In this document: positions 16,577-25,900 of the stretch, one piece after another
How the letters are laid out: the number at the start of each line of letters is the position of its first letter
Numbering within the stretch: position 1 is the first letter of the stretch
Origin: Streptomyces echinatus
Lineage (GTDB): Bacteria > Actinomycetota > Actinomycetes > Streptomycetales > Streptomycetaceae
Length of the DNA: 64,000 nucleotides
Direction of reading: 5' to 3'
Assembly (NCBI RefSeq): GCF_014203595.1
Contig: NZ_JACHJK010000007.1
Location: 62,001-126,000 of the forward strand
The notes under the pieces: model-generated
What the model saw: only the letters and a program-made list of their open reading frames with translations
Databases searched by the model: none
What the model was told of the DNA's origin: nothing
Position numbers and translations under genes: made by a program

Positions 16577-18049
16577 ATGTCGGGAATCACGGTACGGGGG
16601 GCATCGGAGCAGGGAAGCAGGGACCGAAGTCGCGGGAGCACAGGTCCGTGGTGGGTGCTGGTGCGGACCTGGGTGGCGGGGCTTGCGGTCCTGGCCGGCC
16701 TGGCCGTCCCGATCGCCATGGCCACGCCCGCCGCCGCGCAGACCGGCACCTTCACCTATGCCACCAACTTCGGCTCGGACAGCGTGTCGGTGATCGACAC
16801 CGCCACCAACACCGTCACCGCCACCGTGCCCGTCGGCGACGGCCCCTTCGACGTGGCGGTCACCCCGAACGGCACCCGCGCCTACGTCGCCAACAACAAC
16901 TCGGACAACGTGTCCGTGATCGACACCACCACCAACACCGTCATCGCCACTGTCCCCGTCGGCGACAGCCCGCGCGGCGTGGCGATCACCCCCGACGGCA
17001 CCCGCGCCTACGTCACCAATCTCGGCTCCGACAACGTGTCCGTGATCGACACCACCACCAACACCGTCACCGCCACCGTCCCCGTCGGCAACGGTCCCCG
17101 CAGCGTGGCGATCACCCCCGACGGCACCCGCGCCTACGTGGTCAACAACCTCTCGAACGACGTGTCCGTCATCGACACCACCACCAACACCGTCATCGCC
17201 ACCGTCCCCGTCGGTGTCAACCCCGTCGGCGTGGCGATCACCCCCAACGGCACCCGCGCCTACGTCACCGACCAAGGTTCGGCCGACGTGTCCGTCATCG
17301 ACATCGCCACCAACACCGTCATCGCCACCGTCCCCGCCGGCACATCCCCCGTCGGTGTGGCGATCACCCCCGACGGCACCCGCGCCTATGTCACCGACAA
17401 CGCCGAGGGAAATGTGCGGGTGATCGACACCGCCACCAACACCGTCGTCGGGAGCCCCATCCCCGTCGGCGTCAGCCCGAACGAGGTGGCTATCACCCCG
17501 GACGGCACCCGCGCCTACGTCGCCAACGCCGGCTCCGACAACGTGTCCGTGATCGACATCGCCACCAACACCGTCATCGCCACGGTCCCCGTCGGTGACG
17601 TCCCCGTGGGCGTGGCGATCGGGACCCTCGCCTCGGAGCGCATCCCGACCACCCTGACCCTCAAGGTGCAGAAGAAGTGGAAGTGGAAGAACTCCAGGGG
17701 TGCCGGGGGCGATGACGGCGTCACCCTCAAAGCGCAGCTGACCGCAGAAGGCCGGCCGCTGGCAGGCAAGGAGATCGAATTCACCACCGACTCCACCGTG
17801 CTCTGCACCGACACGACCGACAGCAGGGGCAAGGCCACCTGCAAGGTGCCCGGCAAGCAGCCCAACGAGATCTGCTACACCGCCACCTTCGCCGGCGACG
17901 ACACCTACGAGCCCTCCACCGCGACCGTCTGCAAGAGCAAGGACCACAAGGACGACCTCTGGTCAGAACTGCCCGCCCCGAGCGACATCCATGACGATGT
18001 CCACGACCTCGTGCAGAACACCATTGCCTCGGCAGGCCTGCCCGGCTGA
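16577..18049 (+). CDS. Secreted seven-bladed YVTN beta-propeller protein with an Ig-like C-terminal domain
   Basis: A 490-residue exported protein. A basic start is followed by a hydrophobic signal segment ending at PAAAQ-TG (~residue 55). Next are seven near-identical ~42-residue repeats (AYVTN-GSDNVSVID-TTNTV-ATVPVG-PVGVAITPDGTR), the YVTN/YncE propeller signature. Residues ~355-470 form an Ig-like domain (VTLKAQLTAEGRPLAGKEI, CTDTTDSRGKATC) with Cys pairs that could form disulfides. AGGAGG at 16566-16571 fixes the ATG at 16577. It is the only intact cargo gene between integrase and right scar. Such propellers bind partners or surfaces; the target is unknown. Confidence 0.85.
   Translation: MSGITVRGASEQGSRDRSRGSTGPWWVLVRTWVAGLAVLAGLAVPIAMATPAAAQTGTFTYATNFGSDSVSVIDTATNTVTATVPVGDGPFDVAVTPNGTRAYVANNNSDNVSVIDTTTNTVIATVPVGDSPRGVAITPDGTRAYVTNLGSDNVSVIDTTTNTVTATVPVGNGPRSVAITPDGTRAYVVNNLSNDVSVIDTTTNTVIATVPVGVNPVGVAITPNGTRAYVTDQGSADVSVIDIATNTVIATVPAGTSPVGVAITPDGTRAYVTDNAEGNVRVIDTATNTVVGSPIPVGVSPNEVAITPDGTRAYVANAGSDNVSVIDIATNTVIATVPVGDVPVGVAIGTLASERIPTTLTLKVQKKWKWKNSRGAGGDDGVTLKAQLTAEGRPLAGKEIEFTTDSTVLCTDTTDSRGKATCKVPGKQPNEICYTATFAGDDTYEPSTATVCKSKDHKDDLWSELPAPSDIHDDVHDLVQNTIASAGLPG
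16756..17625 (+). repeat. 126-bp tandem DNA repeats encoding the propeller blades
   Basis: Seven units of ~126-129 bp are highly similar at the nucleotide level, for example GTGTCCGTGATCGACACC and ATCACCCCCGACGGCACCCG recurring in each. Nucleotide identity between blades is high enough to allow recombination and copy-number change. Confidence 0.9.
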
Positions 18050-18400
18050 GACACCCGGACCGGTCCAGGACGCGCTTGACGCTGAAGGCCCCCCTCCCGC
18101 CTCCCGTAGGCCGGTGTGGGGGCGCGGTCTCCACTGTGTTGTGAAGGCAGAGGGGCAGTGCGAGGCCGATCACTCCGACCAGGGCGGCCACGGTTGGAAG
18201 CGACAGAGCCGTCCTGGATAGCCCCGTTCTCCGGACTCTGGCTACCGAAAACCCGGCTTGCAAGGCGCGGTACCGGGGGCCGGACAGGGGGCCAAACGGT
18301 AAAGCCGCGCGAGGACGGTCCCGATCACTAATGGACTGTGGCAGCGACGTACGAGCAGGCCAGTAACCCCGAACCAAAGGACCCAAAGGGTCCAGATCGC

Positions 18401-18456
18401 GTTCGGGACGAAGCGGTCGTGGGTTCAAATCCCGCCACCCCGACGCTGGTCAGAGG
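18401..18456 (+). other. Attachment-site copy 2 (right junction)
   Basis: 55 of 56 bp match the tRNA-Pro copy at 14883-14938. The 5' half of the tRNA is absent, so it cannot encode a tRNA. It marks the right end of the 3.5-kb integrase-propeller remnant. Confidence 0.88.
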
Positions 18457-18485
18457 GCCAATCGCATGATCGCGATTGGCCCTCT
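18452..18485 (+). terminator. Second, sequence-diverged copy of the tRNA-Pro terminator
   Basis: A 14-bp stem (AGAGGGCCAATCGC with GCGATTGGCCCTCT) with a 6-nt loop. The outer pairs and flanks match the copy at 14934, but the inner stem differs on both arms. Confidence 0.82.
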
Positions 18486-18799
18486 GTCGTGCTCGGGGGC
18501 CAAACGAAGTTGATCAGGGTCCCCAGTGTCAGGGCTGCGGGTTCGTCCACATGGGGTCCTCATCCACAGGTCGCCCGAGCGTTCGGACCGAATCACGCAG
18601 GCGAGGGCTCGTCTGGAGGCGGACAGCATGAACCAGGGCTGCGCGGGCGTTCTCTACCGGCCGGCGCAGTTCCAACCACGCTTCCTGTCCGGCCCGGCCA
18701 CCATGGATCGCTGAAGCGTTCTTCGCCGAGGTGGACACCGACTCCGCGGCGAACGCGTGAACAAGCTCAAGCCGCGGTTCGGTATTTGATCAAACTACA

Positions 18800-18837
18800 A
18801 AGCCCACGACGTCTGAATCGGTCAGAGTCGTGGGCTT
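18800..18837 (+). terminator. Isolated terminator hairpin in the island
   Basis: An 11-bp perfect stem (AAGCCCACGAC with GTCGTGGGCTT) followed by CTTCTGTCTC. No intact gene ends here, so it is probably left from a deleted gene. Confidence 0.7.
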
Positions 18838-19229
18838 CTTCTGTCTCACTGGTCACGGAGGGGCGGCCCGACGGAACCGCGTCGTGGCCGTTCACCCAGG
18901 TCGGCGTGCAAGCCAGCCGGAAATGATCGCAGCTTCCCAAGGGCTCAGGCACCGTCGTCACGGGCCGGCCGTTGCGGCTTGCTCCGGCCTACGGAGCCGG
19001 CGGCGTTGTTGAGGCCGGTGGGGGTGCAGCGAGACACACACGTGCCTGATCGGTTCCCGGCACGAGGCTGAACCGTCACTGGGACGTCCGAGGCCGCTTA
19101 GCAGTGGCAAGGACGACCAGCGGACTGGCAGGCAGGTGCTTCTCCTGAACCGCTCCAGCGGGAGAAGGAGCGAGTGTCTAACTGCGTGACAACGCCGACG
19201 CACCTCGGTGGACCACCACGAACGTCTGC

Positions 19230-19294
19230 GGACCATCCGACACAGGTGAGGGGCAGACCAGCCCAAGGCACAGCCCTCCCCCAGGTTGCTCCGG
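19230..19294. repeat. Element-associated 66-bp block, copy B
   Basis: Colinear diverged copy of the block at 16282-16347. It directly abuts the third tRNA-like scar. This suggests it is the far end of a second element whose integrase is gone. Confidence 0.65.
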
Positions 19295-19331
19295 GACGAA
19301 GAGGTCGTGGGTTCGGATGCCGCCCCCCGGC
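19292..19331 (+). other. Attachment-site copy 3 (degenerate)
   Basis: The first 23 bp (19292-19314), from the anticodon loop through the T stem, are identical to tRNA-Pro. The remainder (GGATGCCGCCCCCCGGC) is decayed. Confidence 0.75.
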
Positions 19332-19439
19332 ACAACTCAAGGCGGACATCGCCACCTCCACGCCGGTGGCGGCAAGGAGCCAGTTGTGTCCGGCTGTGGC
19401 GGGGACGGGCGACGGTGATCCTGACGGGCACTCTCCGGC

Positions 19440-19490
19440 ATGCGCTGCCGGAGCTCCCGCGGCGTCCACTCGGGCTTCAGGCCGGCCTCT
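19440..19490 (-). pseudogene. Fragment of a second tyrosine integrase
   Basis: On the minus strand this reads GLKPEWTPRELRQ, matching the HxxR-box region of the first integrase (GLAPEWTPRELRH). About 20 of 22 bases around GGCGTCCACTC also match. It lies ~110 bp after scar 3, the same side as in the first element. Only this short piece is recognisable. Confidence 0.6.
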
Positions 19491-19911
19491 GCACGACGGC
19501 GCACGGGTTCTCTTCGAGGACGTCGGCGTCCGCGCGCCGCCCGCAAGGGCGTCCCCCATCCCGGACAGGCATCCCAGGTTCCCCTGTTTCTGCAGGTGGC
19601 CGGGGTGGGATCGTTCCACCGTTGCAGGTTGGGCGGCAGCCGTTGTCCCCAGCCCACACGGCATCCGATGCTACGGATGTCGCACCGGCTGAAGCGGCCG
19701 ACCGCGCCGGCAGCCCCACGGCACCCCACCCACCGTGCACCCGCCCCTGGGACAACCCACTCTTGGGGCGACCGGGATGCGGGGCGTGGAGGCTCAAAAA
19801 GGCGTCTGACCGTCACTGCCCAAGTGGCGTGGCGCGGCGGCCCGGTACGCACCTTGATCCGCAGTGCCGGGCCGCCGACCCGTGCGACCTCATACCGATC
19901 GGAGAAGGAAC

Positions 19912-20529
19912 ATGCGTATGAACATGAAGTCCCTTACGGGCCGCCGTGTGGCCGTGGCCGCGGGTCTCGTCCTGGCACTCGGGGGCGGTCTGTCGGCACA
20001 GGCCTCCGCCACCGGGCCGCTGACGATCGGCGGGAAGGCCGGGGACGCGGTGGCGCACCGCTCGGGCGGCAGTGGTGCCAAGGGCACCGTCGCCCCCTGC
20101 TCCCAGGAGGTCCTCGGGGTCTCCGCCACGAAGGAGCCCGCGGACAGCGAGGACGCCAGGCACCTCCTCCTCACCGTCCAGAACGCCGGCGACAAGAAGT
20201 GCAACCTCTACCGCTACCCCCTGGTGCGGCTCGGTGCCGGGAAGAACACGGCCCGCGTGATCGAGGAGAGCGACCCGAACCCGGGGGTCCCCGTCACCCT
20301 CGCTCCGGGTGAGGAGGCGTATGCCGGTCTGCTCGTCAACGGCCCCATGGACGAGTACGAGGCGAGGAGCATCACCCTCAGCCTCCAGGGGCGCAAGCCC
20401 GGCAGCAGCGCGGGCAAGCCGATCGATGTCCCCATGCCCGTCGAGACGTTGTACGCCAACGACTTCCAGCGGGTCACCTACTGGACGACCGCTCCCGGCT
20501 TCGCCCTGGATTTCATCATGTCGAAGTGA
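19912..20529 (+). CDS. Secreted DUF4232-type protein
   Basis: A 205-residue exported protein. A Sec signal (RRVAVAAGLVLALGGGLSAQASA) ends near residue 33. A beta-rich domain with two Cys (APCSQEV and KKCNLYRYP) follows, and motifs such as LLLTVQNAGDKKCNLYRYP and APGEEAYAGLL fit the DUF4232 family common in actinobacteria. The function is unknown. GGAGAAGGAA precedes the ATG at 19912; a second ATG lies two codons on. It sits alone in the island. Confidence 0.82.
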   Translation: MRMNMKSLTGRRVAVAAGLVLALGGGLSAQASATGPLTIGGKAGDAVAHRSGGSGAKGTVAPCSQEVLGVSATKEPADSEDARHLLLTVQNAGDKKCNLYRYPLVRLGAGKNTARVIEESDPNPGVPVTLAPGEEAYAGLLVNGPMDEYEARSITLSLQGRKPGSSAGKPIDVPMPVETLYANDFQRVTYWTTAPGFALDFIMSK

Positions 20530-20755
20530 CGGGTTTCGACCGGGAACGCTTCCCAGCGGCCGGCCGGAACGGTCGCACGGCCTGCTGAACACCGGCTGAA
20601 ACCGGGCCGATGGGCGGGGGTGCGGCGGGCCGGTCGACGCGCCCGCCGCCGTGGCCGGCGGCGGCACGGGTTCGCCCCGGCCATGCTCCGGCCGTGCCCT
20701 GTCCATCACCGCTCGCAGAGCGAATCGAACAGTTCACAGAATTCTTGGAGATCTG

Positions 20756-21133
20756 ATGAAGTCCGTCATCCAGAAGGCCGCAAGCTTCGCGGGGGTCAGC
20801 GTGGCCGCCGCAACCATGTCCGTGACTGGCGCGTCCGCGGCCCACGCGGAGCCTCCCACCCAGGGCTGCCCGTACCCCTACGTCTGCTTCTACGTGGACA
20901 ACGACGCCTTGCTCGCAGGCAGGCCGATCTCGAAGTACAAGGACGTCACCAGTGGCTATCAGGCGGTCACCCCTCGGCCGCACTACGGGGTCCTGAACAC
21001 CCGGAACGACGACGTGGTGTACCTGCGGCTCCAGAGCGGGGGCTCGATCTGCCTGGAGCCCAACACCCAGACCGTGTTCGCCGACGCCTACAGCGTCAAC
21101 GGAATAAGGATCTCCAGCAGCTCCACGTGCTGA
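20756..21133 (+). CDS. Small secreted protein similar to peptidase inhibitor family I36
   Basis: A 125-residue exported protein with a signal peptide ending at ASAAHA-EP (~32). The mature part has CPYPYVCFYVDND, then two further Cys (SICLE and the C-terminal SSSTC), which suggests two disulfides. The C-P-x-x-Y-V-C-F-Y pattern resembles the I36 family typified by the Streptomyces metalloproteinase inhibitor SMPI. No protease gene is adjacent. The ribosome site is TTGGAG at 20745-20750. Confidence 0.7.
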   Translation: MKSVIQKAASFAGVSVAAATMSVTGASAAHAEPPTQGCPYPYVCFYVDNDALLAGRPISKYKDVTSGYQAVTPRPHYGVLNTRNDDVVYLRLQSGGSICLEPNTQTVFADAYSVNGIRISSSSTC

Positions 21134-21150
21134 ATCCGCCTGTTGTTTCG

Positions 21151-22578
21151 TCAGTCGCCGGGCTCGGTCGTGTCGTCGGAGGTGGCCATGGGGACCCAGC
21201 CGGAGGGGTTGCGGTACCAGTAGTGCGGTAGCCCCTCGATGGTGGTGGTGCGGAACGGGCGGCCGTGGTCGTCGATGCGCACCGTGCCGGTCCGGCCCTG
21301 TGAGGACCAGTCGAGTTCGACGTACCAGTCGCAGGTGCAGGAGTCGGTGCGCGCGGAGAGCAGCAGGACCTCCGGTTCCCGCAGGGACACCTGGTAGGGG
21401 AAGTCGACCGCGGGGTCCGGTCTGTCCGGGTCGTTGCCGGGGACCGAACGGGCCAGGGGTCGGTGCGCGTCGAGGTTCACGGAGAAATGGCGGGGGATGA
21501 GGATGGCCCCGCAGCCTTCGTACATGGAGTAGGCGATGCCTCGGCCGGCGGCGGGGGTGGTGCGGCTGACCACGCGCACATGCAGCGCCTCCAGGATGAC
21601 GGCGGCGGAGCCGCGTCCCTGCACCGAGATCCGCAGATGGGTGGTGCGCCCGTGCACCGCCCCCAGGGACGTGGCCCACGCGGCGGCGTCCTGCGGGGCC
21701 GGCGGCGGCGGAACCTGCCGCGGTGGCTTGGCGATGACGTAGTCATGGTCGCATTCGGGTCGCCAGAGGTGGGAGTTGGCCGTCCAGGTGAGCGGGACCG
21801 GCGGTGGGACCGGGCCGGCGCTCGACCGGTTCTCCTGCGGGCTGCCGCTGGGCGTGGCAGGCGCCGAGGGTTGCGGTGTGGTGTGGGCGGAGGCCGACGG
21901 CTCATCGCCGCCGGAGGGGGGTCCGGCAGTGGACTGTGGGCTGCCGCTGGGCGTGGCCGGCGCCGAGAGTTCCGGTGTGGTGTGGGCGGAGGCCGACGAC
22001 TCACCGCCGCCGGAGGAGGGTCCGGCAGCGGATGCGGCGAGGCCGGCGAGCGCGAAGGCGAGCGAGGCCGCCAGTGCCATCGATCGCACGGACCGTCGTC
22101 GGGGGCGCCCGGCGCGGGGCCGCCGGTCGGCCGGCGAGACCGGCTCCGGACGCACGCCGGCCGACGAGGTCGGCCCCGGGCGCGGGTCGGCCGGCGAGGT
22201 CGGCGGGGTCGGCTCGGGTGTCTCGTCCGCTGGGCTGTGGTGGCTCACGGATGCGGCCGCTGCCGCGGTGCTCGTGGTGTCGCGGGGCGCCGGTGCACGT
22301 CGGGCAGCGGATCGGCGTGGTCGTTTCCGTGCCGCCACGGCCAGGATCCACCGGCGGTGCAACTCCACTCGTTCCTCGGCGGAGGCGCCGCAGAGTGCGG
22401 CGAACCGCTCGATCCCGGTGAAGTCCAGGGGGACCGCCTCTCCGGCGCAGTAGCGGTGCAGCGTGGAGGCGTTCACGCCCAGACGGTGGGCCAGCGCCGC
22501 GTAACTGCGGTCTGTGCGCTCCTTCATACGCGTCAGCAGCAGCGCGAACTCCGCTACGTCATCGTGGATTGCATCCAT
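21151..22578 (-). CDS. HTH protein with one transmembrane segment and a large extracytoplasmic domain
   Basis: A 475-residue protein. Residues 1-75 are an XRE-like helix-turn-helix (SYAALAHRLGVNASTLHRYC). After a disordered Pro/Arg linker there is a single membrane segment at ~166-186 (MALAASLAFALAGLAASAAG). Two near-identical ~33-residue repeats follow (GGESSASAHTTPELSAPATP and GGDEPSASAHTTPQPSAPATP), then a ~240-residue C-terminal beta-rich domain ending in SDDTTEPGD. The architecture suggests a membrane-bound DNA-binding sensor. The ligand is unknown. It converges with the I36-like gene, 17 bp apart. Confidence 0.75.
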   Translation of the reverse strand: MDAIHDDVAEFALLLTRMKERTDRSYAALAHRLGVNASTLHRYCAGEAVPLDFTGIERFAALCGASAEERVELHRRWILAVAARKRPRRSAARRAPAPRDTTSTAAAAASVSHHSPADETPEPTPPTSPADPRPGPTSSAGVRPEPVSPADRRPRAGRPRRRSVRSMALAASLAFALAGLAASAAGPSSGGGESSASAHTTPELSAPATPSGSPQSTAGPPSGGDEPSASAHTTPQPSAPATPSGSPQENRSSAGPVPPPVPLTWTANSHLWRPECDHDYVIAKPPRQVPPPPAPQDAAAWATSLGAVHGRTTHLRISVQGRGSAAVILEALHVRVVSRTTPAAGRGIAYSMYEGCGAILIPRHFSVNLDAHRPLARSVPGNDPDRPDPAVDFPYQVSLREPEVLLLSARTDSCTCDWYVELDWSSQGRTGTVRIDDHGRPFRTTTIEGLPHYWYRNPSGWVPMATSDDTTEPGD

Positions 22579-22806
22579 GTGGTCCGTACTCGCATCCGTC
22601 CGTCGCCGTGCGCGCTCATGTCCCGATCCGGGACGACATCCCAGGCACTCCCCCGTACCTGCACGTCAATACGGCTGGGGCGGTTCCAGCGTTGCGTCGT
22701 CCCTCTCCTTGAAACCACCCCTCACTCAGCGCGAGCAAGCCCCCCGTCCCATAAGGACTTGATGACCCGCCGCCATACCGGCGCCGCCCCGGCGCGCCAC
22801 CACACA

Positions 22807-22847
22807 CCGGACGAAGAGGCCGCGGGTTCAAACCCCGCCACCCCGAC
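22807..22847 (+). other. Attachment-site copy 4 (diverged)
   Basis: CCGGACGAAGAGGCCGCGGG onwards matches the tRNA-Pro 3' half with substitutions. The T stem has changed on both sides (GCGGG/CCCGC) and still pairs. No acceptor 5' strand is present, so it is not a tRNA gene. It may mark the outer right boundary of the island. Confidence 0.7.
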
Positions 22848-22938
22848 CGTCGTTGAGGCGCCGCACGGGGCCGCGCGCCGGCGGGACCGGGGTTCCGGCA
22901 CCGCACCGTGGCTCGTCGAAGGGCAGTGTCGGTGAGCG

Positions 22939-22971
22939 GCCGGCCGAGTGAGGAGAAGGCACTCGGCCGGC
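22939..22971 (-). terminator. Terminator of the helicase gene
   Basis: A 12-bp perfect stem (GCCGGCCGAGTG with CACTCGGCCGGC) with a 9-nt loop, 20 bp beyond the helicase stop. Confidence 0.75.
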
Positions 22972-22990
22972 GCGGCCGTCCGCTCGGGGC

Positions 22991-25900
22991 TCAGTCCGGA
23001 AGGTGCAGGGCGGTTCGCGCGTCCGGTCCGGCCCATCCGTCCGCGGTTCTCCAGACGGTTCCCACCCCGAAGACGTCTCGGAGCGCACCCACCGCCCAGT
23101 CCTGCGCCGGCGGCTCGGACAGGACCAGGAACCGGTGATCGACGGTACGGGGCTCAAGGTGTTCGATCTCCATGAGGCGTGCCGCGCCCGCGCGCAGGTC
23201 GGTGTGGGCCGAGCGGCCCGCGCCGAGCACTTCGTACAGGCACAGGCCCTTCGGACCGCCCACGATCACGTCGGCCGCGGGAGAGTCCGAGGGGCGCAAG
23301 CCGGCCCTCAGAAGGGCCGCCTTCAGTTCGAAGCGCACGGCTTCGTGGGTGTTGCACTCTCTGTCGGCCTCCGCCCCGAGGGCGAGTTCGCGTGCCAGGG
23401 CCTCGCCGTGGGCCGGCCGCCCGGTGGGCTCTGGTGCGGAGGTGTCCGTGGGAGCGGCAAGGTCCGCGGCGGGGTCCGTCAAGGGAGTGTCCTTCTGGTC
23501 TTCCTGGTCTTCTTGGGTTGTCCGGTGCCCGGCCGTGGTTCCGTCGGATCCGGGGGTTCCGTCGGGCTCGGGGGCGTTCGGTCGCGCGGGGCCGCTGTCG
23601 GGCGGCGGCGTGGGGGCGGGGGCAGCAGGTGTGGTGTCCGGCTCGGCGGGTGGCTCGCTGTCGAACCGCCGGAACAGTTCCTCGCGGGCCTGTGCCAGGG
23701 GGCCGGCCCAGTGCTCGAACGCGGGATCGGCCGCCAGGGCCGCCCGCAGGCCGGGGGCCGCCGAGGTGACCGCCAGACGTGTGCGCTGTGCGAGGTCCGC
23801 CAGGGCGGTCAGCCGGTCGCGGTCCGCCGCGCCCAGCAGGCGCCATACGCTGAGCCAGTCGACCCGGTCCCGGCGCAGGCACCGGTTGGCCATGCCCTTC
23901 AGTTCCGAGAGACGGTCCGCGGTCCCGGGCGGGACCGTGCCACCGCCTTCGACGATGTCCCGGAGCGCGTCGAGTGCCCCCAGATAGCGCGGTGCCATCC
24001 GGGCACTGATGGGTCTGCGCCCGAAGTCGCCGGCCGCGACGAGACTCACCGGTCCCTCGTTCCGCGTCACCCAGGCGTCCAGCCGGGAGCCGGCCCTGGG
24101 CGTGGGCTCCCCGTGACGGGAGACGAGCAGCAGGGTCCGCTCGGTCGCCGGAGCGAGAGCCCTGACCTTCCAGTGGGCCCCCGGCCCCGGGCCGAGCACG
24201 CGCACCTTGACCTGGGTGCCGATCGGCAGCTCCCCGGCGCCCCGGGGTCCGCTGCCGTCCGGCGTGCCGGCGGTCCCCGTCGCGGAAGCCGGGCCGGCGT
24301 CCGCGGGCGGGGTGGCGGAGGACGCTGAGGTGTCGTCGGCTTCGTCGGCGGTGCCCAGTTCCCGGGGCAGCGGGGTCGTGTGCAGGACGGTCAGCGTCTG
24401 GGTGCTCCGCGTCAGTGCGACGTACAGCTGCCGCAGTCCGGCCGGACCGCGGTCGGCGATGACCGACGGCTCCAGGACGAGCACGTGGTCGAACTCCATG
24501 CCCTTCGCCTGTGCGGCGGGGAGCACGGACACCGTGCGCAGCCTCTCCTCGGTCATGCCCTCCACGCGGTCCACGCGCCGGCGGACCTCTTCGAGCCAGT
24601 CGGAGTCGTCGGGCACGACGACCGCGATCGACCGCAGGGACTGCCCGTCGTCGGTGCCGACGAGGCGGGCCGTACGGTCCGTGGTCTCCTCCAGCAGACC
24701 CCAGGGGGTCGTCGGAACGAGCCGGACCGCGTCCTCGCCGGCCGTCCGCACAGCCGTCGGATAGGGCAGAGAGGGTGCCACGGCACGGGCCAGGGGAGCC
24801 ACGAAGTCCATGATCTCCGCGGGCACGCGGTAGCTGGTGTTCAGCTCCGCCACCCGCCAGTCCCCGTGGTCCGAGAGGAGTCCGCCGAGCCGCTCCCAGC
24901 CGTCGTACGTGTGCGGACCGGTGGCCTGCGCCAGATCACCGAGCACCGTCATGGAGCCGGTCGGGCAGCGCCGGCGCAGTGACCTGGCCTGCATCGGGGT
25001 CAGGTCCTGTGCCTCGTCGACCACGATGTGCCGGTACCGCTGCGGGGTCTCACCGGCGAGCAGGAACCGGAGTTCCTCGAGGCAGACCAGGTCGTCCTGG
25101 GTCCAGGGTTCGTCGTCCGCGTTGTCCGCCCTCGGCCGTCGCAGGGCGGCCTGCTGTTCCTCGTCGAAGTCCGGTGCGGCGCACTCGCCGAGTCTGCTGC
25201 GTGAGTCGAGCAGGCTGCGCAGTGCCTCTTCGGGGCTCAGCTGCGGCCAGGTGCGCTCGACGAGGGCGGTGACCTGCCGGTTGCGCTCCAGATCACGGCG
25301 TACGGTCCGGTCCCGGCTGCGGCGCGGGGCGATCCGTACGAGCTCGCTCAGGAGCCGGTCGACGAGCAGGGTACGGAAGCGGTCCCTGCGCACCCGGTAC
25401 GCCCCGGCACCCTCGCGGGCGTCCTGGAGGAGGGCGAGCACCTCCGAGCGTGGGAGCCGGAGGGCCAGGCTGCCCACGGTGACGACGAAGGCCGCCTCGT
25501 CCTGGGCGTGCGAGGGAGCGGACACGAGGGAGTCCAGGGCTTCCGGGCGGCACTCGCTCTCCACTCGCCGCCGCAGGACGGCGGCCATCCGTTCGTCGGA
25601 CTTCACCAGCCGGGCGGCGACGGTGTCGGTGCCGCGGATCTCCCCTTCCCACAGCAGGGGCAGCTGGACCGCGGTGACGTTGCGGGTGCCGAGGGTGGGC
25701 AGGACTCGGCCCACGTAGTCGAGGAAGTTCTGGTGCGGTCCTACGACCAGGATGTCCTGGGCGCGGAAGTGGTCGTTGTTGACGAGCCAGGTCACGCGGT
25801 GCAGGCCGACCGCGGACTTACCGGTTCCGGGACCGCCCTGGATGACCAGGATGTCCGCGGGCGAGCCGGTGACCAGGGCCATCTGGTCGCGCCGGATCGT

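Larger units (their letters stand above)
18486..19911. other. Decayed island DNA without an intact gene
   Basis: Apart from the hairpin at 18800, the repeat block copy at 19230, a third att scar and an integrase fragment, no supported coding region was found over ~1.4 kb. Frames are short and lack ribosome sites. Confidence 0.6.

Noticed and set aside
16753..17620. Long minus-strand ORF with GGDGGDDGVGG repeats
   Set aside because: It is the antisense shadow of the 126-bp propeller repeats and has no ribosome site.
17781..18428. Minus-strand frame with a hydrophobic stretch (LSLPTVAALVGVIGLALPLC)
   Set aside because: No ribosome site, it overlaps the propeller gene, and the rest of the frame is Arg/Pro-rich shadow sequence.
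18401..18456. Second tRNA-Pro gene
   Set aside because: The sequence before the anticodon loop does not match a tRNA 5' half, so it is an attachment scar.
18700..18790. Possible transposase C-terminal remnant near an isolated terminator
   Set aside because: Only a few residues look transposase-like and stop codons interrupt them; not enough to support a call.
22807..22847. Possible second tRNA gene
   Set aside because: Only the 3' half is present; no acceptor 5' strand or D arm can be folded upstream.
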